Positions 1-10,437 of a DNA stretch of 64,000 nucleotides are shown piece by piece. Position 1 is the first letter of the stretch; the number at the start of each line of letters is the position of its first letter. Location: assembly GCA_050250575.1 (NCBI GenBank), contig JBFWOJ010000013.1, forward strand, positions 48,802-112,801. The letters are read 5' to 3'. The notes under the pieces were generated by a model. The model had not been told where the DNA came from. It ran no database searches and was given only the letters and a program-made list of their open reading frames with translations. Position numbers and translations under genes: made by a program. This stretch comes from SHVO01 sp050250575 (lineage in GTDB: Bacteria > Pseudomonadota > Alphaproteobacteria > Rhodospirillales > Rhodospirillaceae).

Positions 1-2367
<2,367 letters not shown>

Positions 2368-2390
2368 ATGGTGCGTTGACCGTGGGTCCG

Positions 2391-3596
2391 ATGGCTAATT
2401 CAGTACGTACGGACGAGCCGGATCAGTCGTCGGGGGGCCAGGATGCGCCAAAAGCGCGCATCCTGATCGTCGACGACGACCGCTCGACGTCCTTGGCTCT
2501 TACCGCGGCACTCGAACGTCTCAACCAGACTCTGGTCGTCGCTCATTCGGGCGAGGAGGCGCTGCAAAAGCTTCTGCACGAAGATTTCGCCGTCATCCTG
2601 CTCGACCTGCATATGTCGGGCATGGACGGCTACGAGACCGCGGCGCTGATCCGCGCCCGCAAGAAGACACGGCATATTCCGATCGTTTTCCTGACCGCGG
2701 TCTTCCGCGACGATTCCCACCTCCTGCAGGCCTATTCTGCCGGTGCGGTCGACATGATCTTCAAGCCGGTCGACCCCTTTATCCTGACATCGAAGATCTC
2801 CGTCTTCGTCGACCTGTACCTCAAGAACTACGAGGCGCAGCGCGAAGCCGAAATCCGCCACAAGCTGCAGGAAGAGAACTTCCGCGTCCGGGCCGAGAAG
2901 ATCTCGGCCGAACAGGCGCTGCGTCGCTCCCAGGAACATCAGGAAGCCATGGCGGCGGCCGAGGCTCAGCAGCGCATCCTGATCGAGGAACTGTCGCACC
3001 GCGTGAAGAACATGCTGGCCGTGGTCAACGCAATGGCGCGTCAGACCCTGGCTTCGACACCCGAGCCTGAAGCCTTCGTCGAGAAATTCCTGAAGCGCAT
3101 CGAGGCCTTGGGCCGCACCCACGGCCTGTTGTCGCGCGAGCATTGGGGTAACGTGCAGCTTCGCGACGTCGCGTCCGAAGCCCTTGAGCCCTACATCATC
3201 GAGGACAAAACACGCGTCGTGCTGGAAGGTCCGCCCGTCGCGATCCAGCCCAAGGCGGCGGTCGCGCTTGGAATCGTGTTCCACGAGCTCGCCACCAATG
3301 CCGTCAAACATGGCTCGCTGTCCAACAACGACGGTGTCGTCACGGTGCAGTGGGACTGGTGCCGGGAGGAAAGCGGCGCCGTGTCGCTGCAATGGGGCGA
3401 AAGCAAGGGGCCGAAGGTCAAGTCGCCGACGCGCAACGGCTTCGGCAGCCGGTTGATCAAGCTCGAGCTTACCCATGAGCTCAGCGGCAATGTCGAGATG
3501 GCCTACGACGAGACCGGTTTCCGCGCTCTCATGACCTTTCCGACCACGCCGCGCGCCAATTCCCTGTCTCAACAGGCGGGAGCGGCGACCGCCTAG
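2391..3596 (+). CDS. Response-regulator / HWE-family histidine kinase fusion
   Basis: The 401-residue protein begins with a receiver domain (DDD at 28-30, phospho-Asp72 in LDLHMSGMDGYE, Lys in FKPVD near 125). A coiled coil spans about 145-195, and an HWE-type kinase core follows, with His203 in ELSHRVKNMLAVV, the His298/Asn303 N-box region (HELATNAVKHG) and the WxE signature at 335-337, then GFGSRLI. HWE kinases are common in alphaproteobacteria and often act in light or general-stress signalling. A receiver placed before the kinase suggests activity controlled by phosphotransfer from another kinase, plausibly the hybrid kinase just upstream. The ATG at 2391 was chosen; an in-frame GTG at 2382 is an alternative start. 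Confidence 0.9.
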   Translation: MANSVRTDEPDQSSGGQDAPKARILIVDDDRSTSLALTAALERLNQTLVVAHSGEEALQKLLHEDFAVILLDLHMSGMDGYETAALIRARKKTRHIPIVFLTAVFRDDSHLLQAYSAGAVDMIFKPVDPFILTSKISVFVDLYLKNYEAQREAEIRHKLQEENFRVRAEKISAEQALRRSQEHQEAMAAAEAQQRILIEELSHRVKNMLAVVNAMARQTLASTPEPEAFVEKFLKRIEALGRTHGLLSREHWGNVQLRDVASEALEPYIIEDKTRVVLEGPPVAIQPKAAVALGIVFHELATNAVKHGSLSNNDGVVTVQWDWCREESGAVSLQWGESKGPKVKSPTRNGFGSRLIKLELTHELSGNVEMAYDETGFRALMTFPTTPRANSLSQQAGAATA

Positions 3597-3719
3597 CGCG
3601 GGCCAAAAGTGGAACAAAGCGAATCGTGCGTGCGTTGCCCCATTTGCAGCGCCCGGAGCGATTCGCGCTCGCGATTCATGCTCCTGAGCGGCGCTGCCGA
3701 CCCATATGGGAGGTCCAAC

Positions 3720-4004
3720 ATGGCCAAGCGCCAGCAATCGCGATCAATGACCAAAGAGACCAGCGGCACCCGCGGCCGCTCGAACATGAATAAGTCGGCC
3801 TCGAAGAGCTCCAATAACCGCCGCACCGCGGCCCGCGTCGCCGACAATCCCGACGAACAGATGCAGAGCGCCAATCCGTCCGACGGCTCCGGCGGCCGCA
3901 ATGGACGCTCGCGGTCCGGAAAGCAGCGCACCGGCACGCGCAGCAAGAAGAACCAGTCCCGCGGCAAGACCACCGCGCCCAAGCGCACCCGTTCGGCGCG
4001 CTAG
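3720..4004 (+). CDS. Small, very basic, disordered protein
   Basis: A 94-residue product that is rich in Arg, Lys, Ser, Gly and Asn and has no hydrophobic core, signal peptide or recognisable domain. The start is well supported by GGGAGG nine bases upstream of the ATG, and the gene ends just before a bidirectional terminator-like hairpin. The composition suggests a nucleic-acid-binding or stress-induced disordered protein, but this is inference from composition alone. It stands between the kinase pair and the convergent topoisomerase gene. I do not recognise the family. Confidence 0.7.
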   Translation: MAKRQQSRSMTKETSGTRGRSNMNKSASKSSNNRRTAARVADNPDEQMQSANPSDGSGGRNGRSRSGKQRTGTRSKKNQSRGKTTAPKRTRSAR

Positions 4005-4021
4005 CGCTCCTGCGCTTCTGG

Positions 4022-4055
4022 AAAAGGGCCGGCCTGCTCGGAAGCCGGCCTTTTT
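4022..4055. terminator. Bidirectional intrinsic terminator
   Basis: A GGCCGGC / GCCGGCC stem with a 10-base loop is flanked by an A-run on the left and a T-run on the right. It could therefore end transcription of the small basic gene (plus) and of the topoisomerase gene (minus), whose stops lie on either side. Confidence 0.7.
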
Positions 4056-4057
4056 CT

Positions 4058-5077
4058 TTATCGGCAGGATTTGAGAAGGGCGATGAGCGCCGCTTCCTCG
4101 CATTCGAGCCCGTCCTTGCGCTTGGCGCCCCGGGGGCGGAAACGGCGGGCAAGCGTGCACTGCTCGTAGGCTTCGATGACGACCGGGTGGATATAGCCCT
4201 TGCGGCAGACGGCCACCGTATTGCCTAAGCGCTCTGCCACCTCTGCGACCGCCGCCTTGACGATCCGTTTAGCCGCCGCGCTCTCCGCCGCCGGCTGTTC
4301 GGCAAGGGTAAGGGCGGCCATCAGGGTTCCTGCCCAAGTGCGGAAGTCTTTCGCCGTGACGTCGCGCCCGCTGACGCGTCGCAAATAAGCGTTCACATCG
4401 CCCGAGCTCACGCGCTGCCGCTTGCCGTCGTCGTCCAGGTACTGGAACAGGTGTTGTCCGGGCAGGTCGCGGCACGCCTTGACGATACGCGCGATGCGGC
4501 GATCTTTGAGGCGGATACGCCACGCCCGTCCACTCTTCCCCGTGAAATCGAAAGTCATCTCGGCGCCGTCCACCGCCACGTGCGGATCGCGCATGGTCGT
4601 CAGTCCATAACTTTTATTCTGCCGCGCATAATCGGCGTTGCCGACGCGGATCAACGTCGCTTCCAGGAGGTAGACGACGGTCGCGATCACCTTGTCTCGA
4701 GAGAGCCCCGGAGCGGCCATATCCTCCGCCACCGCGGCGCGGATCCTGGGCAAGGCTTTCGCAAACTCCAGAAGGTGAGCGTACTTCTCACTCTCGCGCT
4801 GTTCGCGGAAGCGCGGGTGATAGCGGTATTGTTTGCGGCCCCGCGCATCGCGGCCTGTGGCCTGTAAGTGGCCCTTGGCGTCCGGACAGATCCATACATC
4901 CGACCACGCCGGCGGAATCGCGAGCGATTTTACGCGCCGCAGAACCGCCGCGGCGCGAACACGCCGTCCGCGCGGGTCGATATACACGAACGCTTGGCCG
5001 ACCCGGCGCCGCGCGAGGCCGGGCAGGGCATCGCTGACGCGATTGAGGTCCGAGGGCCTGTCAGCGAGTCCGGACAT
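4058..5077 (-). CDS. Bacterial (poxvirus-type) DNA topoisomerase IB
   Basis: This 339-residue enzyme relaxes supercoils through a transient 3'-phosphotyrosyl bond. The catalytic set of the Deinococcus-type family is recognisable: Arg144 (LIRVGN), Lys181 (TGKSG hairpin), Arg246 (DFRTWAGT), Asn286 (LGNT) and the nucleophile Tyr295 (CRKGYIHP). The Asn-to-Tyr spacing of nine matches the bacterial enzyme, where Asn replaces the viral His. The ATG lies inside the 3' end of the upstream permease gene (17-bp overlap), so translation is probably coupled. Bacterial TopIB is an accessory enzyme in many alphaproteobacteria; its co-location with a permease and an oxidase need not be functional. Confidence 0.93.
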   Translation of the reverse strand: MSGLADRPSDLNRVSDALPGLARRRVGQAFVYIDPRGRRVRAAAVLRRVKSLAIPPAWSDVWICPDAKGHLQATGRDARGRKQYRYHPRFREQRESEKYAHLLEFAKALPRIRAAVAEDMAAPGLSRDKVIATVVYLLEATLIRVGNADYARQNKSYGLTTMRDPHVAVDGAEMTFDFTGKSGRAWRIRLKDRRIARIVKACRDLPGQHLFQYLDDDGKRQRVSSGDVNAYLRRVSGRDVTAKDFRTWAGTLMAALTLAEQPAAESAAAKRIVKAAVAEVAERLGNTVAVCRKGYIHPVVIEAYEQCTLARRFRPRGAKRKDGLECEEAALIALLKSCR

Positions 5078-6347
5078 GGCGCACGAGGAGGAACAACCCG
5101 CAGCCGATCACGATAACGAGGGCGCCGGCTATGTACACGTCGGTGGGGAACCGCGTCAGCAGGGCACCCGCCGCGAACATGCCTACGACCGCCGGCAGGG
5201 GTATCCGCCCTACGGAGAGAGGTACGCGAAAACCCGCGGAGGGTTTGCCGTCCCGCAAGCGCAGTCCAATGAGCGCGGCTTGCACGCCGATGAACACAAG
5301 CAGCACGCTGAAGGAAGACACGCTCGCGATCGTCTTTACTTCGCCCAGGGGCAGCAATGCACAGGCGGCGCCGAACAGCACGAGCGCCGCGGCCCACGGC
5401 GTCTTGCGTGCGGACCAGGTCGCGGAGAGCGGCTTCGGCATCGCGCCGTCGCGGGCCATGCCGAACAGCATGCGTGAGATGCTCACGAGTGAGATAAGTG
5501 CGGTGCTCGCCGTCGCGAACAGCGCGGCCACCGCCAGCCCCGGCACGAACACCGGCGAAGCCTTGCCCGCCGCGAGCGACAGCGGCGCGTTGCTGCTGCT
5601 CAGTTCTTGCGGCGAAGCAAGGTGCGTTGCGGCGAACCCGACCATCAGATAGAGCGCGGTGGTGACGACGACGCAGGTGATCAGGGCGCGCGGCACGGCG
5701 GTTTTCGGTTCCTTGGCTTCCTCAGATAGGTTTGCGACCTCCTCGAAGCCCATGAATACGAAGAAGATGAGCGATGTCGCCACGGCGACGCCGGTGAATG
5801 AAACATCGCCGTCCGCGGCGCTCGCCGCGGGCGGTTCTGATAAAAATGCCGCGGCGATCACCGCCACCAGTCCCAACACCTCGATCGAGATCAAGGTGAT
5901 GCTCACCCATGTCGATTGCTGAATGCCCCACATATTGATCAAGGTGCACAGCATCAGAAGCCCGAGGGCGGTCGGCAGTTCCGGCAGGTCCATGAAAACG
6001 TCGGCATAACCGGCGAAAGCCAGCGACACGGTCGCCGAGGTCGCCGCGGCACTGACACAGATCAGATAGCCCGCGAAGAACGCGAGGAAGCGCTGCGCGG
6101 GGAAGGCGGTCTTCAAATACTGGTATTCCGCGCCCGCCTTCGGAAAGCGGGCGCTGAGTTCGGCGTAGGACAGCACCGTCAGAAGTGCGACGCACCCGGC
6201 GGCCAGGAAACTGACCCACAAGTAAGATCCGGCTTCGCCGGCGGCGGCTCCGATCACCGAATAGATCCCCGCACCGACCATGCTGCCGACCCCGTAAAAC
6301 ACAAGCTGCGGCAGCGTCAGCGTATGGGCGAGGCGCGAACCGGACAT
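5061..6347 (-). CDS. APC-superfamily amino acid/polyamine permease
   Basis: A 428-residue inner-membrane protein with about 12 hydrophobic segments. The first helix carries the APC substrate-binding glycines (GVGSMVGAGIYSVIG, residues 16-30). Length and pattern fit the amino acid/polyamine/organocation family. The flavin amine oxidase gene ends 14 bp upstream on the same strand, which suggests uptake of an amine or amino acid that the oxidase then attacks; the substrate is inference. Its 3' end overlaps the topoisomerase start by 17 bp. Confidence 0.88.
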   Translation of the reverse strand: MSGSRLAHTLTLPQLVFYGVGSMVGAGIYSVIGAAAGEAGSYLWVSFLAAGCVALLTVLSYAELSARFPKAGAEYQYLKTAFPAQRFLAFFAGYLICVSAAATSATVSLAFAGYADVFMDLPELPTALGLLMLCTLINMWGIQQSTWVSITLISIEVLGLVAVIAAAFLSEPPAASAADGDVSFTGVAVATSLIFFVFMGFEEVANLSEEAKEPKTAVPRALITCVVVTTALYLMVGFAATHLASPQELSSSNAPLSLAAGKASPVFVPGLAVAALFATASTALISLVSISRMLFGMARDGAMPKPLSATWSARKTPWAAALVLFGAACALLPLGEVKTIASVSSFSVLLVFIGVQAALIGLRLRDGKPSAGFRVPLSVGRIPLPAVVGMFAAGALLTRFPTDVYIAGALVIVIGCGLFLLVRHVRTR

Positions 6348-6361
6348 TCGGCGGGATACCG

Positions 6362-7651
6362 TTATGTATCGAGACGGAAATGGGTGGTTGCCTTGGGCGC
6401 ACGGGCGTGCGCGCGGCTCGCAAGGAGCGCACGGGCCGCTTCGACGCCGGTTTGGAATGCGCCGTGGGCCGTGGCGAAGGATGCGACCGAACAGGCTTCG
6501 CCGGCGAAGAACAGCCGGTCGTCGATCGGACGCGCCATCAGTTCACGCGCCCCGGCATGGCCGACCTCGGCGTATGAGTATGAGCCGCGCACACTCGGGT
6601 CTTCATGCCAGGCCGATAGCGCGAGCTTCTTCAGGTGTTTGCGCACGTCGGCCCCAAGCAGCTTCACCAGCTCGCCGACGGCAAAGTCCGCATGCGCCGC
6701 CGCGCCCTCCGCCGCCAGATCGCGCGCGAGGCTTCCGCCGAGGAAGACCTCCACCACCGCATGGCCAAACGGCCGCAGGTGATAGCTGCCGGTCGCTGCG
6801 GTATTCCAGTCGCCGAAGAAGTGCCCGTCGCTCGGAAACATCTCCGGCTGATCGCAGGCAAGGAACAGCTTGTTCACAAGGCCGAGGGGCAGGTGAGTCG
6901 CCGCATCCACCTTGTCCGGCAGCTCCGGCACGAAACGCAGCGTCTCCGTGGCTAAGGCCGACGTGGGCGCCGTGACGATCACCTGCTGCGCATGGACGTC
7001 GCCGCGATCGGTGTGCAGTTTCAGGAGGCGCCCCTCATGATGGATGGACAGAACGCGGGTGCGCAGAGCGGTCGGCAGGCCCGCCCCATAGGCGGCGATG
7101 AGCGCGCCATAACCCTCCTTGATCCGCCAGTCGACCTCCGTATCTTGGTAGTTCTTGTAGTCCTGGGCGGACACCGCTCCCAATTCCGCGCCGTTCAGGT
7201 AGCTGCAGATCGCGTGCATCAGGGGGTTCCAGCGCGACTGCGGCTCGAGGAAGGCGGCCGCCGGCTGGTCTTGCGGCAGCTCCGCCGCGTCGATCCTCTT
7301 TTCAAAAGCCTTGAACGCCTCCTGGAATTCTTTCTGCTCCGCGGCGCTCATGCCTTGATCGCAGCTCTGCTTCTCCCAGGGCGGCGGGGTCTTATCGATA
7401 TGGAACCCCATTTTGTAGGCGATGGCTGCCCAGGGATTCTTGTTGGCGGAGTGAAGCCATCCGCAGCCGAGATCGAGCGGTCGCCGATGCGACGTATCCG
7501 TATAAGCGCGGCCTCCCAGGCGTCCGCGGCTATCGATCAGCAGGAAAGGGATCTTCGCTCTGGCGAGCGTATGGGCCGCCGCTAGGCCCGCGGCGCCTGC
7601 ACCGATGATCGCCACCGCGACTTCACGGTGAAGGCTCTGTACAATCTTCAT
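6362..7651 (-). CDS. Flavin-containing amine oxidase family protein (FAD-dependent)
   Basis: A 429-residue oxidoreductase. The N-terminal Rossmann motif for FAD is at residues 16-22 (GAGAAG) and the GG-motif follows (GRLGGRAYT near 43-50). The C-terminal FAD-binding stretch is LFFAGEACSVASFATAHGA, near 386-405. This is the monoamine/polyamine oxidase fold, which oxidises an amine to an imine with production of hydrogen peroxide. There is no signal peptide, so it is probably cytoplasmic. It is the first gene of an apparent minus-strand operon with the APC permease and topoisomerase IB. The exact amine substrate cannot be read from sequence. Confidence 0.85.
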   Translation of the reverse strand: MKIVQSLHREVAVAIIGAGAAGLAAAHTLARAKIPFLLIDSRGRLGGRAYTDTSHRRPLDLGCGWLHSANKNPWAAIAYKMGFHIDKTPPPWEKQSCDQGMSAAEQKEFQEAFKAFEKRIDAAELPQDQPAAAFLEPQSRWNPLMHAICSYLNGAELGAVSAQDYKNYQDTEVDWRIKEGYGALIAAYGAGLPTALRTRVLSIHHEGRLLKLHTDRGDVHAQQVIVTAPTSALATETLRFVPELPDKVDAATHLPLGLVNKLFLACDQPEMFPSDGHFFGDWNTAATGSYHLRPFGHAVVEVFLGGSLARDLAAEGAAAHADFAVGELVKLLGADVRKHLKKLALSAWHEDPSVRGSYSYAEVGHAGARELMARPIDDRLFFAGEACSVASFATAHGAFQTGVEAARALLASRAHARAPKATTHFRLDT

Positions 7652-7665
7652 GGCCCGTCAAAACC

Positions 7666-7706
7666 GGGCGTGATCGAAAAACGGGAAACGTTTTCGCGTC
7701 ACGCCC
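7666..7706 (-). terminator. Terminator-like hairpin downstream of hemH
   Basis: An imperfect 18-base inverted repeat (GGGCGTGA...CGAAAAACG against CGTTTTCG...TCACGCCC) is followed, in the minus direction, by GGTTTTGAC. It sits between the hemH stop and the amine oxidase start, so it probably separates the two transcription units. Confidence 0.6.
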
Positions 7707-7795
7707 AATCAAAAGAGTTTACTCAGGTTTAACGTCGACGGATGGAGGTGGTTCCACGCGTTTTCGACGAGCCGGGGTGGTGTTACACGACTTTC

Positions 7796-8836
7796 TTACG
7801 CGTGCGGACAGGCCTTGAAGTGGCCCGGGCAAATCCGGCCGCCGGCTTCGGAACACGGCGAGCGGCGGCCCGCCAGGAAGGCGATGAACCCCGCCAGCGC
7901 GGCCACAAACCGGGCGTCCGTCCGCACGGCGGCAATGCGCCGATAGGCGGGAACGCCGGAGGCGGCGGCCAGCTCGCGCATCGTGTCGTCCAGTTCGACC
8001 AGGGTTTCCACATGCTCCGACACGAACGAGATGGGTGCAACGATCAGCGGCACCCGGTCGCGGCCGGCGCGGCGGATCTCTTCCTCGATCGAAGGACCAA
8101 TCCACTTGGCCGGTCCGACGCGGCTCTGGTAGCAGACCTGCCAATCGAGACGATCGATGCCAAGTTTCGCCACGAGCGCGGACGCCGTGTGCTCGACCTG
8201 CCATTGGTAGGGATCGCCTGCCGCGATGATCTTTTCCGGGAGGCCATGCGCCGTTAACAGCACGCGCGGTTTTCCGCCCGCGGCCATCTCCCCGTAGGCT
8301 TTTGCGATCATGTCCGCCATCGGCGTTATGAAACCCTCGGCCGTCGGGAAGCAGCAAATCGCTTCAAACGGCACGGCCAGGTCTTGCGCCCGCGCTTCGT
8401 TGGTCAACGCCTCGAGGGAGGTGCCCGTGGTGGTCGTCGAATATTGCGGATACATCGGCACGACGACGATGCGTGTCGGAGCATAGGCCTTCAGCTGCGT
8501 CACCACCTCCCGCGCCATCGGATGCCAGTAGCGCATGAAGACGAATGCGCGCACGTTTTTCGCGAAGGGCGCGGCCACGCTTTCCAACGCCTGGGCCTGA
8601 GCTTCCGTTTCAGGCAGAAGGACCGAGCGCCCGCCGAGCCTGGCGTAATACCCCCGCGACTTTTTCGCGCGCAGGCCTGAAATCGTCCGCGCGATCAGCC
8701 AGCGCAGCGGCTGGGGCAGCGGAATGATGTAGGGATCATTGAAAAGGTTGAACAGGAACGGACGTACCGCTGCGGGGCTGTCGGGCCCGCCCAAGCTGAA
8801 CACCACGATCGCAAGGCGCTCTTCCATGCTCTCCAT
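7796..8836 (-). CDS. hemH: Ferrochelatase
   Basis: This enzyme inserts ferrous iron into protoporphyrin IX, the last step of protoporphyrin-dependent haem synthesis. Key motifs are the active-site His197 (LLTAHGLP) and Glu278 (FVSEHVETLVELD), with spacing equal to that of known ferrochelatases. Cysteines at 161/162, 328, 336 and 343 resemble the ligand spacing of the [2Fe-2S]-containing Caulobacter/Mycobacterium class. The 346-residue length is normal. An ATG three codons downstream of the chosen start is also possible. A terminator-like hairpin follows, and a divergent methyltransferase fusion gene lies upstream. Confidence 0.95.
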   Translation of the reverse strand: MESMEERLAIVVFSLGGPDSPAAVRPFLFNLFNDPYIIPLPQPLRWLIARTISGLRAKKSRGYYARLGGRSVLLPETEAQAQALESVAAPFAKNVRAFVFMRYWHPMAREVVTQLKAYAPTRIVVVPMYPQYSTTTTGTSLEALTNEARAQDLAVPFEAICCFPTAEGFITPMADMIAKAYGEMAAGGKPRVLLTAHGLPEKIIAAGDPYQWQVEHTASALVAKLGIDRLDWQVCYQSRVGPAKWIGPSIEEEIRRAGRDRVPLIVAPISFVSEHVETLVELDDTMRELAAASGVPAYRRIAAVRTDARFVAALAGFIAFLAGRRSPCSEAGGRICPGHFKACPHA

Positions 8837-8919
8837 TCTTTAGCTCACCTGCTATAAGCTAACGCGGGTTTTCCCACGTTCGCGCATAAAATGCACCTTA
8901 TTCTCCTGCCTGCACGCGT

Positions 8920-10437
8920 ATGGCCACGAAGCTCGATGTAGACGACCATCTGAAGGCCGAAATGGCCTCCGAGGATCCGTGGCGCCTGGGCACGAACCTT
9001 TTCGAAGCGCGCCGCTACGCCATTATCCTCGACATGATGCGCGTCCACGCCGGGACGCGCGGTTTCGAACGCGGCCTGGAGATCGGCTGCGCCGCAGGCG
9101 TTTTTACCGCGCTGCTCGCGCCCCAATGCAAGTCCTTGCATGTGGTCGATGTCATGCCTGCGGCCATTGAACGCGCGTCCGCGCGCCTGAAGGATCACCG
9201 CAACATCACCTGGGAGGTCAGCTCCGTCACCGAGGATTTCGCCGCGGGCCGGACCTTCGATCTGATTGTCGTCGCCGAAGTCCTTTGTTACCTGCCCGAC
9301 CACGACACCTTGCGCCGCGCCGTCGAGCGGATCTCGTCGAAACTCGCGCCCGGCGGATTGCTCGTCTTCGGTTCAGCCATCGACGAGGTCACGAAACGCT
9401 GGGGCTTACTCGGCGCCGGGGCCGAAACCACCATGCGCGAATGGGAGCGCGGCTTGCGCGAAACCAACCGCGCCGCGTGCCAAGGCGCTTATTGGGGCGA
9501 GGACACCCGCATCGTCAGCTACACAAAGGATGCGAACGGCGCTCTTCCCGGCGCCAGCTTCAAGACCCATGAAGAGGTCATTGTGCCGCACAAGGCGGTC
9601 GATGAAATCCCCGCGCGATCCGTCTTGGTTCTTGCCCCTCATCCCGATGACGAAGTGTTCGGTTGCGGCGGCGCCATCGCCCGGCATGTGGCGAACAAGA
9701 CGCCGGTCCGGGTCATCATCGCCACGGACGGTGCCTATAAGAAAGGTGCCATGGGCGATGACGGACTGGAACGGGCGCGGGCCGACGTCCGTGTGAACGA
9801 AAGCCGCGCTGCGGCGAAAATTCTTGGTTACGGCGAGCCCGTCTTCTGGCGTCTGCCGGACCGTGCTTTGGCGTTTGGTGATCCGCTCATCGCCAAGGTC
9901 GTCGCCGCGATGGACGGGGTCGACCTCGTCTATGCGCCTTCGCTTGCCGAACAGCATCCGGACCATCGCATCCTCGCCATGGCAGCGGTCGAAGCGGTAA
10001 AGGCCAGGGCAGGCGTCCGCCTCGCGTTCTATGAAATCGGGTCGCCGCTCCGTCCGAACGTGCTGCTCGATATCTCGGCGGTTCAATCGGTCAAGCAGGC
10101 GGCTGCGCTTAGCTTTCGCTCCCAGCTCGAGACCCAGCGTTATGACGAGCAGATCGCCGCGCTCAATCGATATCGCACCTACACGCTCCTCGGCAACGTC
10201 ACGGCGGCCGAGGCCTTCATGCTCGTTTCCTCGGAGGAGCTCGCCGCCGATCCGTTGAAATTCCACCGCCCCGAAACCGAGCGCCATTTGGCGGAAGCCG
10301 CTTATGCCCAGCACGAACTGCGGGAGCTTCGCCGCGTTCTGCACGAGCGCGACCGGGAGCTCGCCGCTATGCGCGGGTCGACGTCGTGGAAAGTCACGGC
10401 GCCCTTGCGCAAGATCATGAGACTGTTGCGTAAATGA
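8920..10437 (+). CDS. Fusion of a NodS-like SAM methyltransferase and a PIG-L family deacetylase
   Basis: A two-enzyme protein of 505 residues. The N-terminal half has the SAM-binding motif I (LEIGCAAGVFT, 53-63) and post-motifs (DLIVVAEVLCYL, about 114-125), resembling NodS-type methyltransferases. The second half, from about residue 232, is a PIG-L/LmbE zinc deacetylase with HPDDE at 241-245 and a later HPDH. The last 50 residues form a basic helical tail. Zinc-dependent PIG-L enzymes remove N-acyl groups from sugars, so a plausible role is deacetylation plus methylation of an amino sugar in a surface glycan or glycolipid. The stop overlaps the start of the next glycosyltransferase (ATGA), which supports a glycan role. 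Confidence 0.85.
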   Translation: MATKLDVDDHLKAEMASEDPWRLGTNLFEARRYAIILDMMRVHAGTRGFERGLEIGCAAGVFTALLAPQCKSLHVVDVMPAAIERASARLKDHRNITWEVSSVTEDFAAGRTFDLIVVAEVLCYLPDHDTLRRAVERISSKLAPGGLLVFGSAIDEVTKRWGLLGAGAETTMREWERGLRETNRAACQGAYWGEDTRIVSYTKDANGALPGASFKTHEEVIVPHKAVDEIPARSVLVLAPHPDDEVFGCGGAIARHVANKTPVRVIIATDGAYKKGAMGDDGLERARADVRVNESRAAAKILGYGEPVFWRLPDRALAFGDPLIAKVVAAMDGVDLVYAPSLAEQHPDHRILAMAAVEAVKARAGVRLAFYEIGSPLRPNVLLDISAVQSVKQAAALSFRSQLETQRYDEQIAALNRYRTYTLLGNVTAAEAFMLVSSEELAADPLKFHRPETERHLAEAAYAQHELRELRRVLHERDRELAAMRGSTSWKVTAPLRKIMRLLRK

